Shown here: one piece after another, positions 26,039 to 35,486 of the stretch | Position numbering within the stretch: the stretch's first letter is position 1 | Layout of the letters: each line of letters begins with the position of its first letter | Origin: Mesobacillus subterraneus | Lineage (GTDB): Bacteria; Bacillota; Bacilli; Bacillales; Cytobacillaceae | Direction of reading: 5' to 3' | Assembly: GCF_023715485.1 (NCBI RefSeq) | Contig: NZ_JAMBOF010000002.1 | Coordinates: 310,001-374,000, forward strand | DNA: 64,000 nucleotides | The notes under the pieces: generated by a model | The model's input: only the letters and a program-made list of their open reading frames with translations | What the model was told of the DNA's origin: nothing | Database searches by the model: none | Program-made: the position numbers and the translations under genes

Positions 26039-26181
26039 GCTGTGTTAAATTTTACTGTTGATTTCCGCTCCGGTCACTCGCTTTCCGCGGGGCGCCCGGT
26101 GAGCCGCTAATCCCGCAGGAGTCGAGTTCCCTCCGCTCCAATCATCAGGTGCTGAAAATCAAAAATGATCTTTAACACAGC
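26039..26181. repeat. Bacillaceae intergenic repeat with 11-bp terminal inverted repeats (MITE-like)
   Basis: The 143-bp element is bounded by perfect inverted repeats GCTGTGTTAAA (26039-26049) and TTTAACACAGC (26171-26181). Its core (TCCGCTCCGGTCACTCGC, TTTCCGCGGGGCG) is a sequence I recognise as recurring between genes in many Bacillaceae genomes. AAAAAATT occurs on both flanks (26030-26037 and 26183-26190), which could be a target duplication, but the tract is AT-simple. No ORF is inside. The rest of the gap to 26307 contains only a weak hairpin that might terminate the next gene. Confidence 0.75.
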
Positions 26182-26307
26182 CAAAAAATTAAAGTCCTTT
26201 AATGACTTATTAAGGATCTTTTTTCTTGCAACAACTTGAATTCGGGATCAAATATGCCTTCTTGCCGGCACTTTTTTCTTGCTGTAAATGAATTCCGGTC
26301 AACAAAC

Positions 26308-27366
26308 CTATTTCATAGAACTTTCATATAGTTTAACCATATATGCTGCATTATCATTCCAGTCGTAGTTTTGACGGACATGCTCTATGCCTTTCTTCCC
26401 CATCCTCAACCGAAGGTCTTTGTCCTTCAACAGCTTTTCAATGGCCGCTGTTAGTTCTTCAGGATTGCCTTGTGGTACGACGAGGCCTGTCTCATTTTCG
26501 AGCACAACCTCTCTAAGGCCAGCGACATCGGATACAACGACAGGGATCCCACATGCCATTGCTTCTACTGCTGTAACGCCGAAGCTGTCTTCATAGGAAG
26601 GTAATGCAACGATATCCATGCGGTTCATGTATATAGGAACCTCAGTATTAGGAATACGCCCGATAAACTTTACTGCACCGTCAATTTGCAATGTGCGGCA
26701 AAGAGCTTTATATTCCTCGCGCATTGGTCCATCTCCAATGAGATGGAGCTCGAGGTTGTCAAACTTGGTCTTTAGGATTGCGAATGCCTTGAATAAATCT
26801 CGGAATCCATATATGTCATCAAGTCCCTTTGCAATCCCAATTACCAGTTTCTCTTCATTCCCACCTTCCTTAGGTGAAAAAAGCGACATGTTGACACCAA
26901 ATGGCGTGACTTCAATCTTTTTATTGGTATACTTGGATGTTTCAGAAGCCATGGTCCTGCTGGTTGAGCAAATGACGTCCGCTTTGTCAAGAGTAAACTC
27001 TACGATTCTTCGATTCAGCATACTCTTTGCAGGAAACTTGTAAATATCTGTCCCCCATACTGAGACAAAGAACGGATGATAATTGGCTAGCGCTCCGACA
27101 AATCCGTAGCTTGAAATGAAATGTGCATGCAAAATATCTGGCTTTATTTTAGCGAGCAGTTTTTTAAGGGCCAAAACAGCAGGCAAATAGGACAGCTTTC
27201 CAGGCAAGAACTTAGGCAATACCAAAGTTTTTACTTCTTTGGCGTTTTCCTCTGAGTAGTGATCCTTAAAGGTAATCACCGTAACGTCAATGCCATGCTC
27301 CTTGTAATACATAGCCCATTTGTGCGTATGTGAAGACTTGCCAGGTGAAAATAAAACGACTTTCAT
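26308..27366 (-). CDS. Glycosyltransferase family 4
   Basis: About 352 aa. GT4 features: the N-terminal VVLFSPGKSSHTHKWAMYY, IKPDILHAHFISSYGF, and the donor-binding C-terminal half (LHLIGDGPMREEYKALC, FIGRIPNTEVPIYMNRM, SYEDSFGVTAVEAMACGIPV) with the EX7E-type pattern. It presumably adds one sugar to the lipid-linked repeat. The start at 27366 is preferred, 2 bases into the junction after the upstream stop and preceded by GGGAGC. Confidence 0.88.
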   Translation of the reverse strand: MKVVLFSPGKSSHTHKWAMYYKEHGIDVTVITFKDHYSEENAKEVKTLVLPKFLPGKLSYLPAVLALKKLLAKIKPDILHAHFISSYGFVGALANYHPFFVSVWGTDIYKFPAKSMLNRRIVEFTLDKADVICSTSRTMASETSKYTNKKIEVTPFGVNMSLFSPKEGGNEEKLVIGIAKGLDDIYGFRDLFKAFAILKTKFDNLELHLIGDGPMREEYKALCRTLQIDGAVKFIGRIPNTEVPIYMNRMDIVALPSYEDSFGVTAVEAMACGIPVVVSDVAGLREVVLENETGLVVPQGNPEELTAAIEKLLKDKDLRLRMGKKGIEHVRQNYDWNDNAAYMVKLYESSMK

Positions 27367-27367
27367 G

Positions 27368-28477
27368 CTATTCGCTCCCAACAAGAGAACTTTTCACTTT
27401 TTCAACTCTTGCCAGCCAGGAATGATTTTTCATGAAGGTTTGTTGGATATTTTCCTGATATTGCTCAAGGCTGCCCATCATTTCTTCGATTGCTGCTGCC
27501 ATTGATTTTTCCTCATCGCCACAGATGATTCCATATCCATTTTCTCCAAGGAAACGTTTCTGTGCATCACAGGCGGTCGCAACAATCGGGAGATTATTGG
27601 ATAAATATTCAACAAGCTTTACAGGCATTGAAAAGTTCTGGTATTCAGTACACTTGCGCGGGATGAGGGCAAAATCGACCTCTTTATACAATTCATCAAG
27701 CTTTTCACCGCTTATGTGCATCACTTTGATTCCCAATTTTGTAAGCTGCTCCTTTTGCTGGGCAGTTAACGATTCATATTCCGGCTGTCTGCAGACAATC
27801 GTTAAATCACATCTTTGCTGCTCTCGGTTAATAATATCAAAGGCTCCCAAGAGCAAATCGAAGCCGTAGTCTGCTCCCTTTATGGCCCCTACGTAAATCG
27901 CGTGGAACGGTTCTCCATGGCTTTCCTTTTGAGAGAGCTCCACTTTCTTGCCGCCAGGTGGCAAGTCAACCATTGGCCTATCAATGTCCACATACTTCCC
28001 CATCTCTAAGCTCGGAAGGAAAATGACATCACAGTACTTTTCATAAAATTTCTCTTCAATTTTATAAATGGATTGCATGATGGTTTTTTTATAGCCCTTG
28101 AGCGGATAGATATGGTCAAACTTCCAATAGACATCCCGGTAGAATACCCCAGTTGGAACATTCTTCGATTTTAAAAACTTTAGAATCTGCCGGTCGATAA
28201 AAGGATGTTTAGGCTTATGGCCTGGATCTGTCAGCCAAAGTGGGATTGTCTGGTTTTCCATATAGCAAAACCAGAGATTATCCAATGCGCCTGAAGCTAA
28301 ATGTTCCTGAAACTGCTGGCGCCGTTCTGCCGTTGTCCCGGAAATCAATATCACTTTGACATCATTTAATTTTCCCCATGCCTCAAAAGCCTTTTTCATT
28401 TCTAATGGGCGAAGCTTCGATCCGCTATTCGCATCTTTGGCAAGAGCAAAAGGATAATATACAAGTACGGTTTTCAT
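27368..28477 (-). CDS. Glycosyltransferase (GT4-like)
   Basis: About 369 aa. The C-terminal half has GT4-type phrases (AIYVGAIKGADYGFDLLLGA, LGIKVMHISGEKLDELY, FSMPVKLVEYLSNNLPIVAT). The N-terminus is more divergent (VLVYYPFALAKDANSGSKLR). It lies between the epimerase gene and another GT4 gene, in one minus-strand operon. The start at 28477 has GGGGAG eight bases before the ATG, preferred over two nearer in-frame candidates. Confidence 0.83.
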   Translation of the reverse strand: MKTVLVYYPFALAKDANSGSKLRPLEMKKAFEAWGKLNDVKVILISGTTAERRQQFQEHLASGALDNLWFCYMENQTIPLWLTDPGHKPKHPFIDRQILKFLKSKNVPTGVFYRDVYWKFDHIYPLKGYKKTIMQSIYKIEEKFYEKYCDVIFLPSLEMGKYVDIDRPMVDLPPGGKKVELSQKESHGEPFHAIYVGAIKGADYGFDLLLGAFDIINREQQRCDLTIVCRQPEYESLTAQQKEQLTKLGIKVMHISGEKLDELYKEVDFALIPRKCTEYQNFSMPVKLVEYLSNNLPIVATACDAQKRFLGENGYGIICGDEEKSMAAAIEEMMGSLEQYQENIQQTFMKNHSWLARVEKVKSSLVGSE

Positions 28478-28511
28478 TTTCATTCTCCCCACTGACATTT
28501 AGTGGTCTGCT

Positions 28512-29579
28512 TTAATTTTGTTCACGTGTAGCCAGTATTTCTACAATTTTATCTGCAGCTTTTCCATCACCAAAAACATCCTTGTATTCTGGAGAAACCT
28601 GCTTATTAACTGCTTTTACTATCTTAGCAGTGTCTGTACCGACAAGAATATTCGCTTCTGATTCTAGCGTTTCTACCCACTCAGTCTGCTCCCTTACTGT
28701 TACACAAGGGACTTTCATGAAGTAAGCTTCCTTTTGTACTCCGCCGGAATCCGTAACGATTTTTTTCGCGTTTGAAACAAGCGTAAGCATATCAAGATAT
28801 CCTACAGGATCGATTACCTTCAAGCCCGGGACGGAATCTAAATTGATGCCATATGCTGAAAGCTTATGCTTTGTTCGTGGGTGGATCGGCCAAACCTTTG
28901 TTTCTTCTATCTGAGCGAAAGCATCCAGGATATTATTCATTTTTTCGATATCATCTGTATTTTCCGCACGATGAATTGTGATTAGGTGATATCCCTTCTT
29001 CTCGAGGCTGTTGTCCTCTAGGACAGATGATTTTTCTTCTGCCAGGCCTTGATTGTAAAGAACGGCATCATACATCACATCGCCAATATTATAAACATTT
29101 CTAGTGATGTTTTCATTCTTCAGGTTTTCTACCCCTGTGTCGGTAGGACTGAATAAATATTCCGATACATGATCAGTCATGATCCTATTGATTTCTTCAG
29201 GCATCTTCTTGTTAAAGCTTCGCAAGCCAGCTTCGATATGTATGACTGGCACATGAAGCTTTGCAGCTACAAGTGAGCCGGCTAGAGTTGAATTTGTATC
29301 GCCATAAACCATCAAATAGTCCGGGTTTTCATTAAGGACGATTTCTTCGATTTTAGCCATCATTTCGCCTGTTTGTTTGCCATGATTCCCAGAGCCGACA
29401 CCTAGATAGTAATCCGGCTTGGGTATGTTGAGCTCATCAAAGAATATGTCAGACATGTTGCTGTCATAATGCTGGCCAGTATGGATAATCAATTCCTCAT
29501 GAGCTTCTCTTAAAACACGTGAGACAGGAGCAGCTTTAATGAATTGCGGCCTTGCTCCAAGTACAGTTAAAATTTTCAT
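28512..29579 (-). CDS. UDP-2,3-diacetamido-glucuronate 2-epimerase (WbpI-like; WecB/MnaA superfamily)
   Basis: 355 aa. Non-hydrolysing 2-epimerase motifs: TVLGARPQFIKAAPVSRVL, HTGQHYDSNMSDIFFDEL, VYGDTNSTLAGSLVAAKL, HIEAGLRSFNKKMPEEINRI, TDSGGVQKEAY. The family includes UDP-GlcNAc epimerase MnaA, but details such as GDTNSTLAG, DPVGYLDML and SFNKKMPEE together with four WbpA/B/D/E-like genes in the operon favour WbpI, which makes UDP-ManNAc3NAcA from UDP-GlcNAc3NAcA. Assignment to WbpI over MnaA is inference from context and remembered sequence. The 123-base gap upstream has only a short GGAGCG hairpin. Confidence 0.8.
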   Translation of the reverse strand: MKILTVLGARPQFIKAAPVSRVLREAHEELIIHTGQHYDSNMSDIFFDELNIPKPDYYLGVGSGNHGKQTGEMMAKIEEIVLNENPDYLMVYGDTNSTLAGSLVAAKLHVPVIHIEAGLRSFNKKMPEEINRIMTDHVSEYLFSPTDTGVENLKNENITRNVYNIGDVMYDAVLYNQGLAEEKSSVLEDNSLEKKGYHLITIHRAENTDDIEKMNNILDAFAQIEETKVWPIHPRTKHKLSAYGINLDSVPGLKVIDPVGYLDMLTLVSNAKKIVTDSGGVQKEAYFMKVPCVTVREQTEWVETLESEANILVGTDTAKIVKAVNKQVSPEYKDVFGDGKAADKIVEILATREQN

Positions 29580-29702
29580 CTCGAACCTTCCTTTATAAGT
29601 AATCTTATTTTAAGGATTTCCTAAACCTGATAAAAACCTTCGTTAAAATACGTAAAGGAGCGAATCCGCTCCTAAACGTTCAATCCTGGATAAAAATCCA
29701 TT

Positions 29703-30434
29703 CTATAACAGTTCACGCTCGTCAACCATGCGGACGAATTTAGCCGGTACACCCTTGATTAGTGTCTTTGGCTCTGTATTTTTCGTTACAAGCGCGCCAG
29801 CGGCGATGAACGTTTCTTCTTCTACTACAATTCCCGGCAGAAGAATTGACGCACCGCCTACACGCGCACCCTTCTTTACAGTTGCACCTTTGATTTTATC
29901 GAATCGCTCTTCCGTTCTTCCCATAAAGTTGTCATTCGTAGTTGTCACGCAAGGAGCAATGAAGACTTGCTCTTCCAATGTGGTATAAGCAGTGATATAC
30001 GAATTGGACTGGATTTTTGTACGATCGCCAATCTTCACGAAGTTCTCGACTGTAACTCCACGGCCGACAATGACGTAATTGCCAATCTCTACATTTTCAC
30101 GGACACTTGCAAGGTCTGCAACTAAAGTATTTGATCCAATTGTAGCCCCACGGTAGATGACAGCATTGGCTCCGATAGTAACACCTTCACCAAGCTCTAG
30201 CGCAGGAATCGAGTCAGATAATTTCACAGTACTCGTTTTTGCAGGCTTTGGCGGTTTCCCAAGGACCGCTCCATCTGCAACAGTAGTATCATCGCCAATT
30301 ACAGTTCCCTCATGAACTGTAACACGGTTTCCGATAACAACATTTTTTCCGAGCTTAACATCTTTTTCAATTACAGAAAAATAACCAACCTTTACAGTTT
30401 CATCCAGTACAGCCGATTGATCGATAAAATTCAT
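29703..30434 (-). CDS. WbpD-like UDP-2-acetamido-3-amino-glucuronate N-acetyltransferase
   Basis: 243 aa. It consists largely of left-handed beta-helix hexapeptide repeats (VKLGKNVVIGNRVTVHEG, GVTIGANAVIYRGATIGS, IGDRTKIQSNSY) with a TTNDNFMGR insertion and a terminal GVPAKFVRM, as in WbpD acetyltransferases. It would transfer acetyl from acetyl-CoA to the 3-amino group. The sequence also resembles other sugar acyltransferases; operon position beside WbpE/B/A types supports this substrate. Confidence 0.85.
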   Translation of the reverse strand: MNFIDQSAVLDETVKVGYFSVIEKDVKLGKNVVIGNRVTVHEGTVIGDDTTVADGAVLGKPPKPAKTSTVKLSDSIPALELGEGVTIGANAVIYRGATIGSNTLVADLASVRENVEIGNYVIVGRGVTVENFVKIGDRTKIQSNSYITAYTTLEEQVFIAPCVTTTNDNFMGRTEERFDKIKGATVKKGARVGGASILLPGIVVEEETFIAAGALVTKNTEPKTLIKGVPAKFVRMVDERELL

Positions 30435-30458
30435 AAAAGGCTCTCCCTTAACATGGTT

Positions 30459-31772
30459 TTATAGTTTAATGTATTTGTTTGGCTTTTCAATATCTTTAAG
30501 AGCATTTCGAGTGTCAAAAATAACCTTGCTTTCGCGTGCGATCATTTCATAATCGAAATCAGTGTGATCTGTAGTTACCATTACAAGGTCTGCAGCATTT
30601 AATAATTCTTTTGTAAGAGCTACAGTTTCAACTTTTGCACCACAAGATTTAAATGAAGCAACATATGGGTCAACAACTGTATAGTCTGCACCATGCTGGT
30701 TCAAAAGCTCGACAATTTTTAATACCGGGGATTCGCGCACATCGTCAATGTCCTTCTTGTACGCTACACCAAGGATAACTACTTTAGCTCCGCGCAGTGC
30801 TTTTCCATCCTCGTTCAATACCTGCATAGAACGAGTGATAACGTATTCCGGCATGCTGTTGTTGATTTCTCCGGCAAGCTCGATCAAGCGAGTGTGGTAG
30901 TTATATTCACGAGCTTTCCAAGTCAGATAGAAAGGATCGATCGGGATACAGTGACCGCCAAGCCCTGGTCCTGGATAGAAGGCCATGAATCCGTATGGTT
31001 TTGTTTTAGCTGCATCAATTACTTCCCAGACATCAATGCCCATTTTTTCGCACAAAATAGCCATTTCGTTTGCAAGCGCAATATTGATATGACGGAATGT
31101 ATTTTCAAAAATCTTTTCCATTTCAGCAATAGCAGGACTGGATACTTCGAATACATCACCCTCAAGAACATTGCGATACAGTGCAGACGCAACCTTTGTA
31201 CAGTTCTCAGTGATTCCGCCAACGACTTTAGGAGTGTTCTTCGTTTTGAATTCTTTGTTACCTGGGTCAACACGCTCAGGTGAATAAGCAATGAAAACAG
31301 TTTCTCCTGTAACTAGTCCTTTTTCCTCTAAAGCAGGCTTAACAATTTCTTCCGTTGTTCCTGGATAAGTAGTTGATTCAAGAACAACAAGCATTCCCTC
31401 GTGCGCATACTTCGCGATTTCTCTTGAAGAACTTTCAACATACGATGTATCTGGCTGTTGATAGACATCCAATGGAGTAGGTACGCAAATCGCTACTGCG
31501 TCCACTTCCTGGATCATTGCATAATCAGTGGTAGCAACAAGCATTCCTTGCTTGATCATATCAGCAAGATCCTGGTCGACAACATCCCCAATATAGTTAA
31601 CACCCATGTTCACTTGCTCTACACGAGCAGCCTGTACGTCAAAACCAATAACTTTATAACCAGCTTTTGCTTTCTCAACAGCTAATGGCAGGCCGACATA
31701 GCCTAATCCAACTACTCCGATTACCGCTTCTTTATTTTCAATCTTCTTTGTAAGAGTTTCATAATGGCTCAT
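30459..31772 (-). CDS. UDP-N-acetylglucosamine 6-dehydrogenase (WbpA-like)
   Basis: 437 aa. UDP-sugar dehydrogenase family: N-terminal NAD-binding GVVGLGYVGLPLAVEKAKAG, the ESTTYPGTT motif, YSPERVDPGN, and the catalytic Cys in GPGLGGHCIPIDPFYL (GGHCIP being the diagnostic loop), then VILGVAYKKDIDDVRESP. It oxidises C6 of UDP-GlcNAc in two NAD-dependent steps to UDP-GlcNAcA, the first reaction of the pathway. The near-identical family member WecC acts on UDP-ManNAc; the flanking genes favour WbpA. Confidence 0.9.
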   Translation of the reverse strand: MSHYETLTKKIENKEAVIGVVGLGYVGLPLAVEKAKAGYKVIGFDVQAARVEQVNMGVNYIGDVVDQDLADMIKQGMLVATTDYAMIQEVDAVAICVPTPLDVYQQPDTSYVESSSREIAKYAHEGMLVVLESTTYPGTTEEIVKPALEEKGLVTGETVFIAYSPERVDPGNKEFKTKNTPKVVGGITENCTKVASALYRNVLEGDVFEVSSPAIAEMEKIFENTFRHINIALANEMAILCEKMGIDVWEVIDAAKTKPYGFMAFYPGPGLGGHCIPIDPFYLTWKAREYNYHTRLIELAGEINNSMPEYVITRSMQVLNEDGKALRGAKVVILGVAYKKDIDDVRESPVLKIVELLNQHGADYTVVDPYVASFKSCGAKVETVALTKELLNAADLVMVTTDHTDFDYEMIARESKVIFDTRNALKDIEKPNKYIKL

Positions 31773-31785
31773 TTTAAGTTCTCCT

Positions 31786-32799
31786 TTATTGTAGTACTAC
31801 TTTTTTTCCGGTTTCTGCTGATTCCAGGATTGCAAGGATCAGCTTTACAGGTGCAAGGCCATCTTCCCCAGTCACAATCGGGTTTCTTTCCTGGTTAATT
31901 GCTACAATCATATCTTCAATAATACACTGATGGCCTGGCTTTCCAAAAGGATTTCCCTTGACCCTGTCAGCGAGCGACTTTGAGTCTTCCTCAGTAGTAT
32001 CTTCAAAATTCCATGTTTCAATGAAATTTGCTGTCTTGCCGCTTACCTTAGCAGACCCCGTTTCCCCGAAAATTGCCAGGGACTCTTCTAGGTTTTGCGG
32101 ATAAACTGTTGTAGCAGCTTCGATTACACCTAATGCGCCGTTTTTGAATTGGACAATTGCCGCTGCAACATCTTCAGTCTCTATTTTTCGCAGGCGGGTT
32201 GCTGCCATTGCCTGGACGGATTCAACAGGGCCCATCAGCCAGAGCATAAGGTCTAAATCATGAATCGCCTGGTTCATTAATACCCCGCCGTCAAATTCCT
32301 TCGTTCCACGCCATTCAGCTTGATTATAATATGCCTGGTTGCGATTCCAGCGGACTGTTGCGTTTGCATGGCTTAAAGTACCGAATGAACCACTATCCAT
32401 CTTTTCCTTTAACGCCTGGATTGCTGGACGGAATCGGTTCGGGTGGACGACCGCCAGCTTAACACCGTGCTGTTCCGCGTCTTTCAGCATACTTTCTGCA
32501 TCCTCTAATTTAAGTGCCATTGGCTTTTCAACAATGATATGGCGCTTGTGCTCAGCCACGATTTTGGTCAATCTTGCATGAAGGCCGGATGGCACGCATA
32601 TATTGACTACATCAATATCCGGATTTTCTGCAAGCAATTGGCCGAGGTCAGTGTATTTTTTGACACCATCGCCTGCTTCCTCAAGCCTATCTGGATTAGT
32701 ATCGCAAATTGCAAACAGATTTGCGCCTTCTGTTTTTTCAATTGCTTCAATATGTTTCTTGGCTATATGCCCCATGCCTACTACCGCAAAATTAATCAA
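31786..32799 (-). CDS. Gfo/Idh/MocA oxidoreductase (WbpB-like, UDP-GlcNAcA 3-dehydrogenase)
   Basis: 337 aa. N-terminal Rossmann domain (VVGMGHIAKKHIEAIEKTEG, NICVPSGLHARLTKIVAEHK, the HIIVEKPMAL motif containing the conserved Lys) and C-terminal Gfo/Idh/MocA beta domain (EWRGTKEFDGGVLMNQAIHD, LDLMLWLMGPVESV). WbpB oxidises C3 of UDP-GlcNAcA so that WbpE can aminate it. The gene is 13 bases upstream of the WbpA type gene. Confidence 0.88.
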   Translation of the reverse strand: MINFAVVGMGHIAKKHIEAIEKTEGANLFAICDTNPDRLEEAGDGVKKYTDLGQLLAENPDIDVVNICVPSGLHARLTKIVAEHKRHIIVEKPMALKLEDAESMLKDAEQHGVKLAVVHPNRFRPAIQALKEKMDSGSFGTLSHANATVRWNRNQAYYNQAEWRGTKEFDGGVLMNQAIHDLDLMLWLMGPVESVQAMAATRLRKIETEDVAAAIVQFKNGALGVIEAATTVYPQNLEESLAIFGETGSAKVSGKTANFIETWNFEDTTEEDSKSLADRVKGNPFGKPGHQCIIEDMIVAINQERNPIVTGEDGLAPVKLILAILESAETGKKVVLQ

Positions 32800-32895
32800 G
32801 GTAAAAATCCTCCCGCACTTATATTTAATTCACAATTCTAAAAATGTAACGTAAAGAAAACGCCCCCTAATATATGGCGGCGCTTTCCCCACTAA

Positions 32896-34008
32896 TTATT
32901 TACCATAAAATTCGGCAATTTTCGCCACAACATATTCTTGCTGTTCCGTTTTCAACTCAGGGAACATCGGAAGAGAAATAGCTTCTCTAGCGGCCTTTTC
33001 AGTTTCAGGCAGGTCGCCTTCCTTGTATCCAAGATCTGCAAACACAGGCTGGATATGAAGAGGAAGTGGATAGTATACCATGGTCGCTACTCCCTGTTCT
33101 TTCAAGTAGTTCTGTAGCTCATCACGATTTTCAACACGCAATGTATACTGGTGGAACACGTGATAGTTGCCTTCTTTTTCAACAGGGGTTACTACTAAAT
33201 CACCCAGTTTTTCTTTAAGTAACGAAGTATATGTGCTTGCTTTTTCCCTTCTCAAGTCACTCCATCTATCAAGATGAGGGAATTTGACATTAAGAACAGC
33301 TGCTTGCAATTCATCAAGACGGCTATTATAACCAAGAACATGATGATAATATTTCGGCTTGCTGCCATGTACCCGGATAACACGGGACTTTTCAGCGATG
33401 TCAGCATCGTCAGTGACAACCATACCACCGTCACCATATGCACCAAGATTCTTTGTTGGGAAGAAGCTGTAAGTAGCCGCAGTGCCAAGCTCTCCAACAG
33501 ATTTGCCGTTATGCTTCGCGCCAATTGCCTGTGCAGCATCTTCTACTACTCCAAGATTGTGCTTCTTTGCAATCTCGGCAATCCTTTCCATATCTGCCAT
33601 TTGACCATACAAGTGGACAGGAATGATTGCTTTTGTTTTTTCTGTAATCGCTGCTTCAATTTTTTTCGGATCAATATTGAAGGTTACCGGATCAATATCA
33701 ACATATACCGGCTTAGCTCCTGCACGTGCAATTGCTCCACCTGTCGCAAAGAAAGTGAAAGCAGTAGTGATGACTTCATCTCCAGGTCCAACGCCCATAG
33801 CCTGTAATGCAATATGTATAGCGTCACTTCCGTTACCGCACCCGATACCATGTGCCACATTACTATATTTAGCTACATCTTCTTCTAATTTTTTTACATT
33901 ATCTCCAAGAATGAAACGCGAAGATCCCATTACCTGGTCCAATACTTCCAATACTTCTGATCTTAATTCCTGGTATTGCTCACTAAGGTCTAACATAGGT
34001 ACTTTCAT
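32896..34008 (-). CDS. DegT/DnrJ/EryC1 aminotransferase (WbpE-like)
   Basis: 370 aa. PLP-dependent sugar aminotransferase: MLDLSEQYQELRSEVLEVLD, IGCGNGSDAIHIALQAMGVG, the Asp of VVEDAAQAIGAKHNGK and the Schiff-base Lys in SFFPTKNLGAYGDGGMV, then HGSKPKYYHHVLGYNSRLDE. WbpE aminates the 3-keto sugar with glutamate as donor, acting with WbpB. It is the first gene of the operon; GGAGG precedes its ATG. A weak stem followed by TTTCTTT (about 32856-32886, minus) lies after its stop and could attenuate transcription. Confidence 0.92.
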   Translation of the reverse strand: MKVPMLDLSEQYQELRSEVLEVLDQVMGSSRFILGDNVKKLEEDVAKYSNVAHGIGCGNGSDAIHIALQAMGVGPGDEVITTAFTFFATGGAIARAGAKPVYVDIDPVTFNIDPKKIEAAITEKTKAIIPVHLYGQMADMERIAEIAKKHNLGVVEDAAQAIGAKHNGKSVGELGTAATYSFFPTKNLGAYGDGGMVVTDDADIAEKSRVIRVHGSKPKYYHHVLGYNSRLDELQAAVLNVKFPHLDRWSDLRREKASTYTSLLKEKLGDLVVTPVEKEGNYHVFHQYTLRVENRDELQNYLKEQGVATMVYYPLPLHIQPVFADLGYKEGDLPETEKAAREAISLPMFPELKTEQQEYVVAKIAEFYGK

Positions 34009-34187
34009 TTGTTTACCTCCACGCTATATGAATGTATTGAAAATCACGTCTTAGTTTAACACATTTTATAAAAAATCATTAATTAGACATTTGAATATTT
34101 CAGGTTATTTTAGCCGATGTTCAGAAATCCGTAATTTATATGTATAAATCAGGAATCAGGGGAAATAATAACCTTGTAAAAATGAAA

Positions 34188-34219
34188 GAGACCGTTTGTG
34201 CGTCTGCCACACAAACGGC
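34188..34219 (-). terminator. Terminator of the TagO/WecA-like gene
   Basis: On the minus strand GCCGTTTGTG, loop, CACAAACGG then CTCTTTC, directly after the stop at 34224; it isolates this gene from the sugar operon. Confidence 0.75.
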
Positions 34220-34223
34220 ATAT

Positions 34224-35300
34224 TCAGTTATTCCTGCCATATGACCCTTTTCGAGTCATTTTTTTATAAATCGTTAAAAATGGTCTGTATCGCTCATGGA
34301 CGAGCCCGATTACTTCAGCAATGACTTCGGTTATGACAAGAAGCCCGAAAATGATGAAGATCGTGCCCCACATAGTGGACTCTGATAAAATTAGCGCACT
34401 GATTCCGAAAAGGATTCCAAACGCATAAATTAAAAGTACAGTATTTCGGTGCGACAACCCAAGAGCTAATAGACGGTGATGCAAATGCGACTTATCCGGT
34501 GATGAAATAGGCCTGTTGTTTGCTATCCTGCGGATAATCGCGAACGTTGTATCGAATACCGGCACGCCAAGAATGATGACCGGTACGATAAAACTAAATA
34601 ACGTAACGCTCTTATATAAACCAAGTAACGACAAAATCGAAATGCAGTATCCGAGAAACAATGCCCCTGTGTCACCCATGAAAATTTTCGCTGGATGAAA
34701 ATTATAAAAGAGGAATCCAATTATACTGCCAATCAGGATAAGCGAGAACGTAAAAATCAGCGGTGCCCCAGCTATTCCTGCCATCACAGCAATTGTCGCA
34801 ATCCCTATTGCGGAAATCCCTGCAGAAAGCCCATCCAATCCATCAATTAAATTGATGGCATTCGTAAACGCTACAATCCAAAAGATTGTAATGGGATAAC
34901 TCAAAATGCCCAACTCGAAATTCCCCACATATGGAATCGTCAAAAGTTCCACAGTCAGTCCACTGAAGACGATTAAACTCGCTACAAGGATCTGTCCTGC
35001 AAATTTAATCTTTGCCGATAGCTCATACTTATCATCAAGCATTCCAAGGATCACAATTAAAATCGCTCCAACCGTTATGGCCGTAACCTTCTCATTGTAT
35101 AGTCCGCCAGCAAAATAACCAGCTGCGGCGCCAATAAAAATCGCCAGGCCTCCTAAACGCGGCATGACTTTTTCATGGACTTTGCGGTAATTCGGTTTAT
35201 CAACTGCTCCAATTTTTATCGCTAATTTTATTACTAACGGTGTTACAACCAGGACTGTGACCAAGGAGACAAAAAAAGCAATAAACGCTTGAATGTACAT
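34224..35300 (-). CDS. tagO: Undecaprenyl-phosphate N-acetylglucosaminyl-1-phosphate transferase (TagO/WecA family)
   Basis: About 358 aa, polytopic (around ten hydrophobic segments). MraY/WecA signatures: KIGAVDKPNYRKVHEKVMPR, LGMLDDKYELSAK, TNAINLIDGLDGLSAG, the FMGDTGALFLG metal-binding loop and a His-rich loop SSPDKSHLHHRLLALGLSHR. It transfers GlcNAc-1-P from UDP-GlcNAc to undecaprenyl phosphate, starting wall teichoic acid or other polymers. The ATG at 35300 is preferred because AGGTGAT is eight bases upstream. An ECF-type promoter sits 187 bases before the start. Confidence 0.92.
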   Translation of the reverse strand: MYIQAFIAFFVSLVTVLVVTPLVIKLAIKIGAVDKPNYRKVHEKVMPRLGGLAIFIGAAAGYFAGGLYNEKVTAITVGAILIVILGMLDDKYELSAKIKFAGQILVASLIVFSGLTVELLTIPYVGNFELGILSYPITIFWIVAFTNAINLIDGLDGLSAGISAIGIATIAVMAGIAGAPLIFTFSLILIGSIIGFLFYNFHPAKIFMGDTGALFLGYCISILSLLGLYKSVTLFSFIVPVIILGVPVFDTTFAIIRRIANNRPISSPDKSHLHHRLLALGLSHRNTVLLIYAFGILFGISALILSESTMWGTIFIIFGLLVITEVIAEVIGLVHERYRPFLTIYKKMTRKGSYGRNN

Positions 35301-35486
35301 ATAATTAATCACCTGTTGTATCAGTTTGTTTTATCCTTCCCAATCCATTCATATCGTAACACATTTACTTATTTAAGCAACGATTTTTTAAATGGAACCC
35401 GGGTGTTTGGTTTTCTTCTTCTTCTTCTCCTGGAAAGCCTCTCTTTTCTTTCCCCTAAATGATTCGTTTCAAACAACAATAGTATA

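Noticed and set aside
28512-29579. Plain MnaA (UDP-GlcNAc 2-epimerase) assignment
   Set aside because: Not excluded, but the operon supplies all other WbpA/B/D/E-type steps, so WbpI is favoured.
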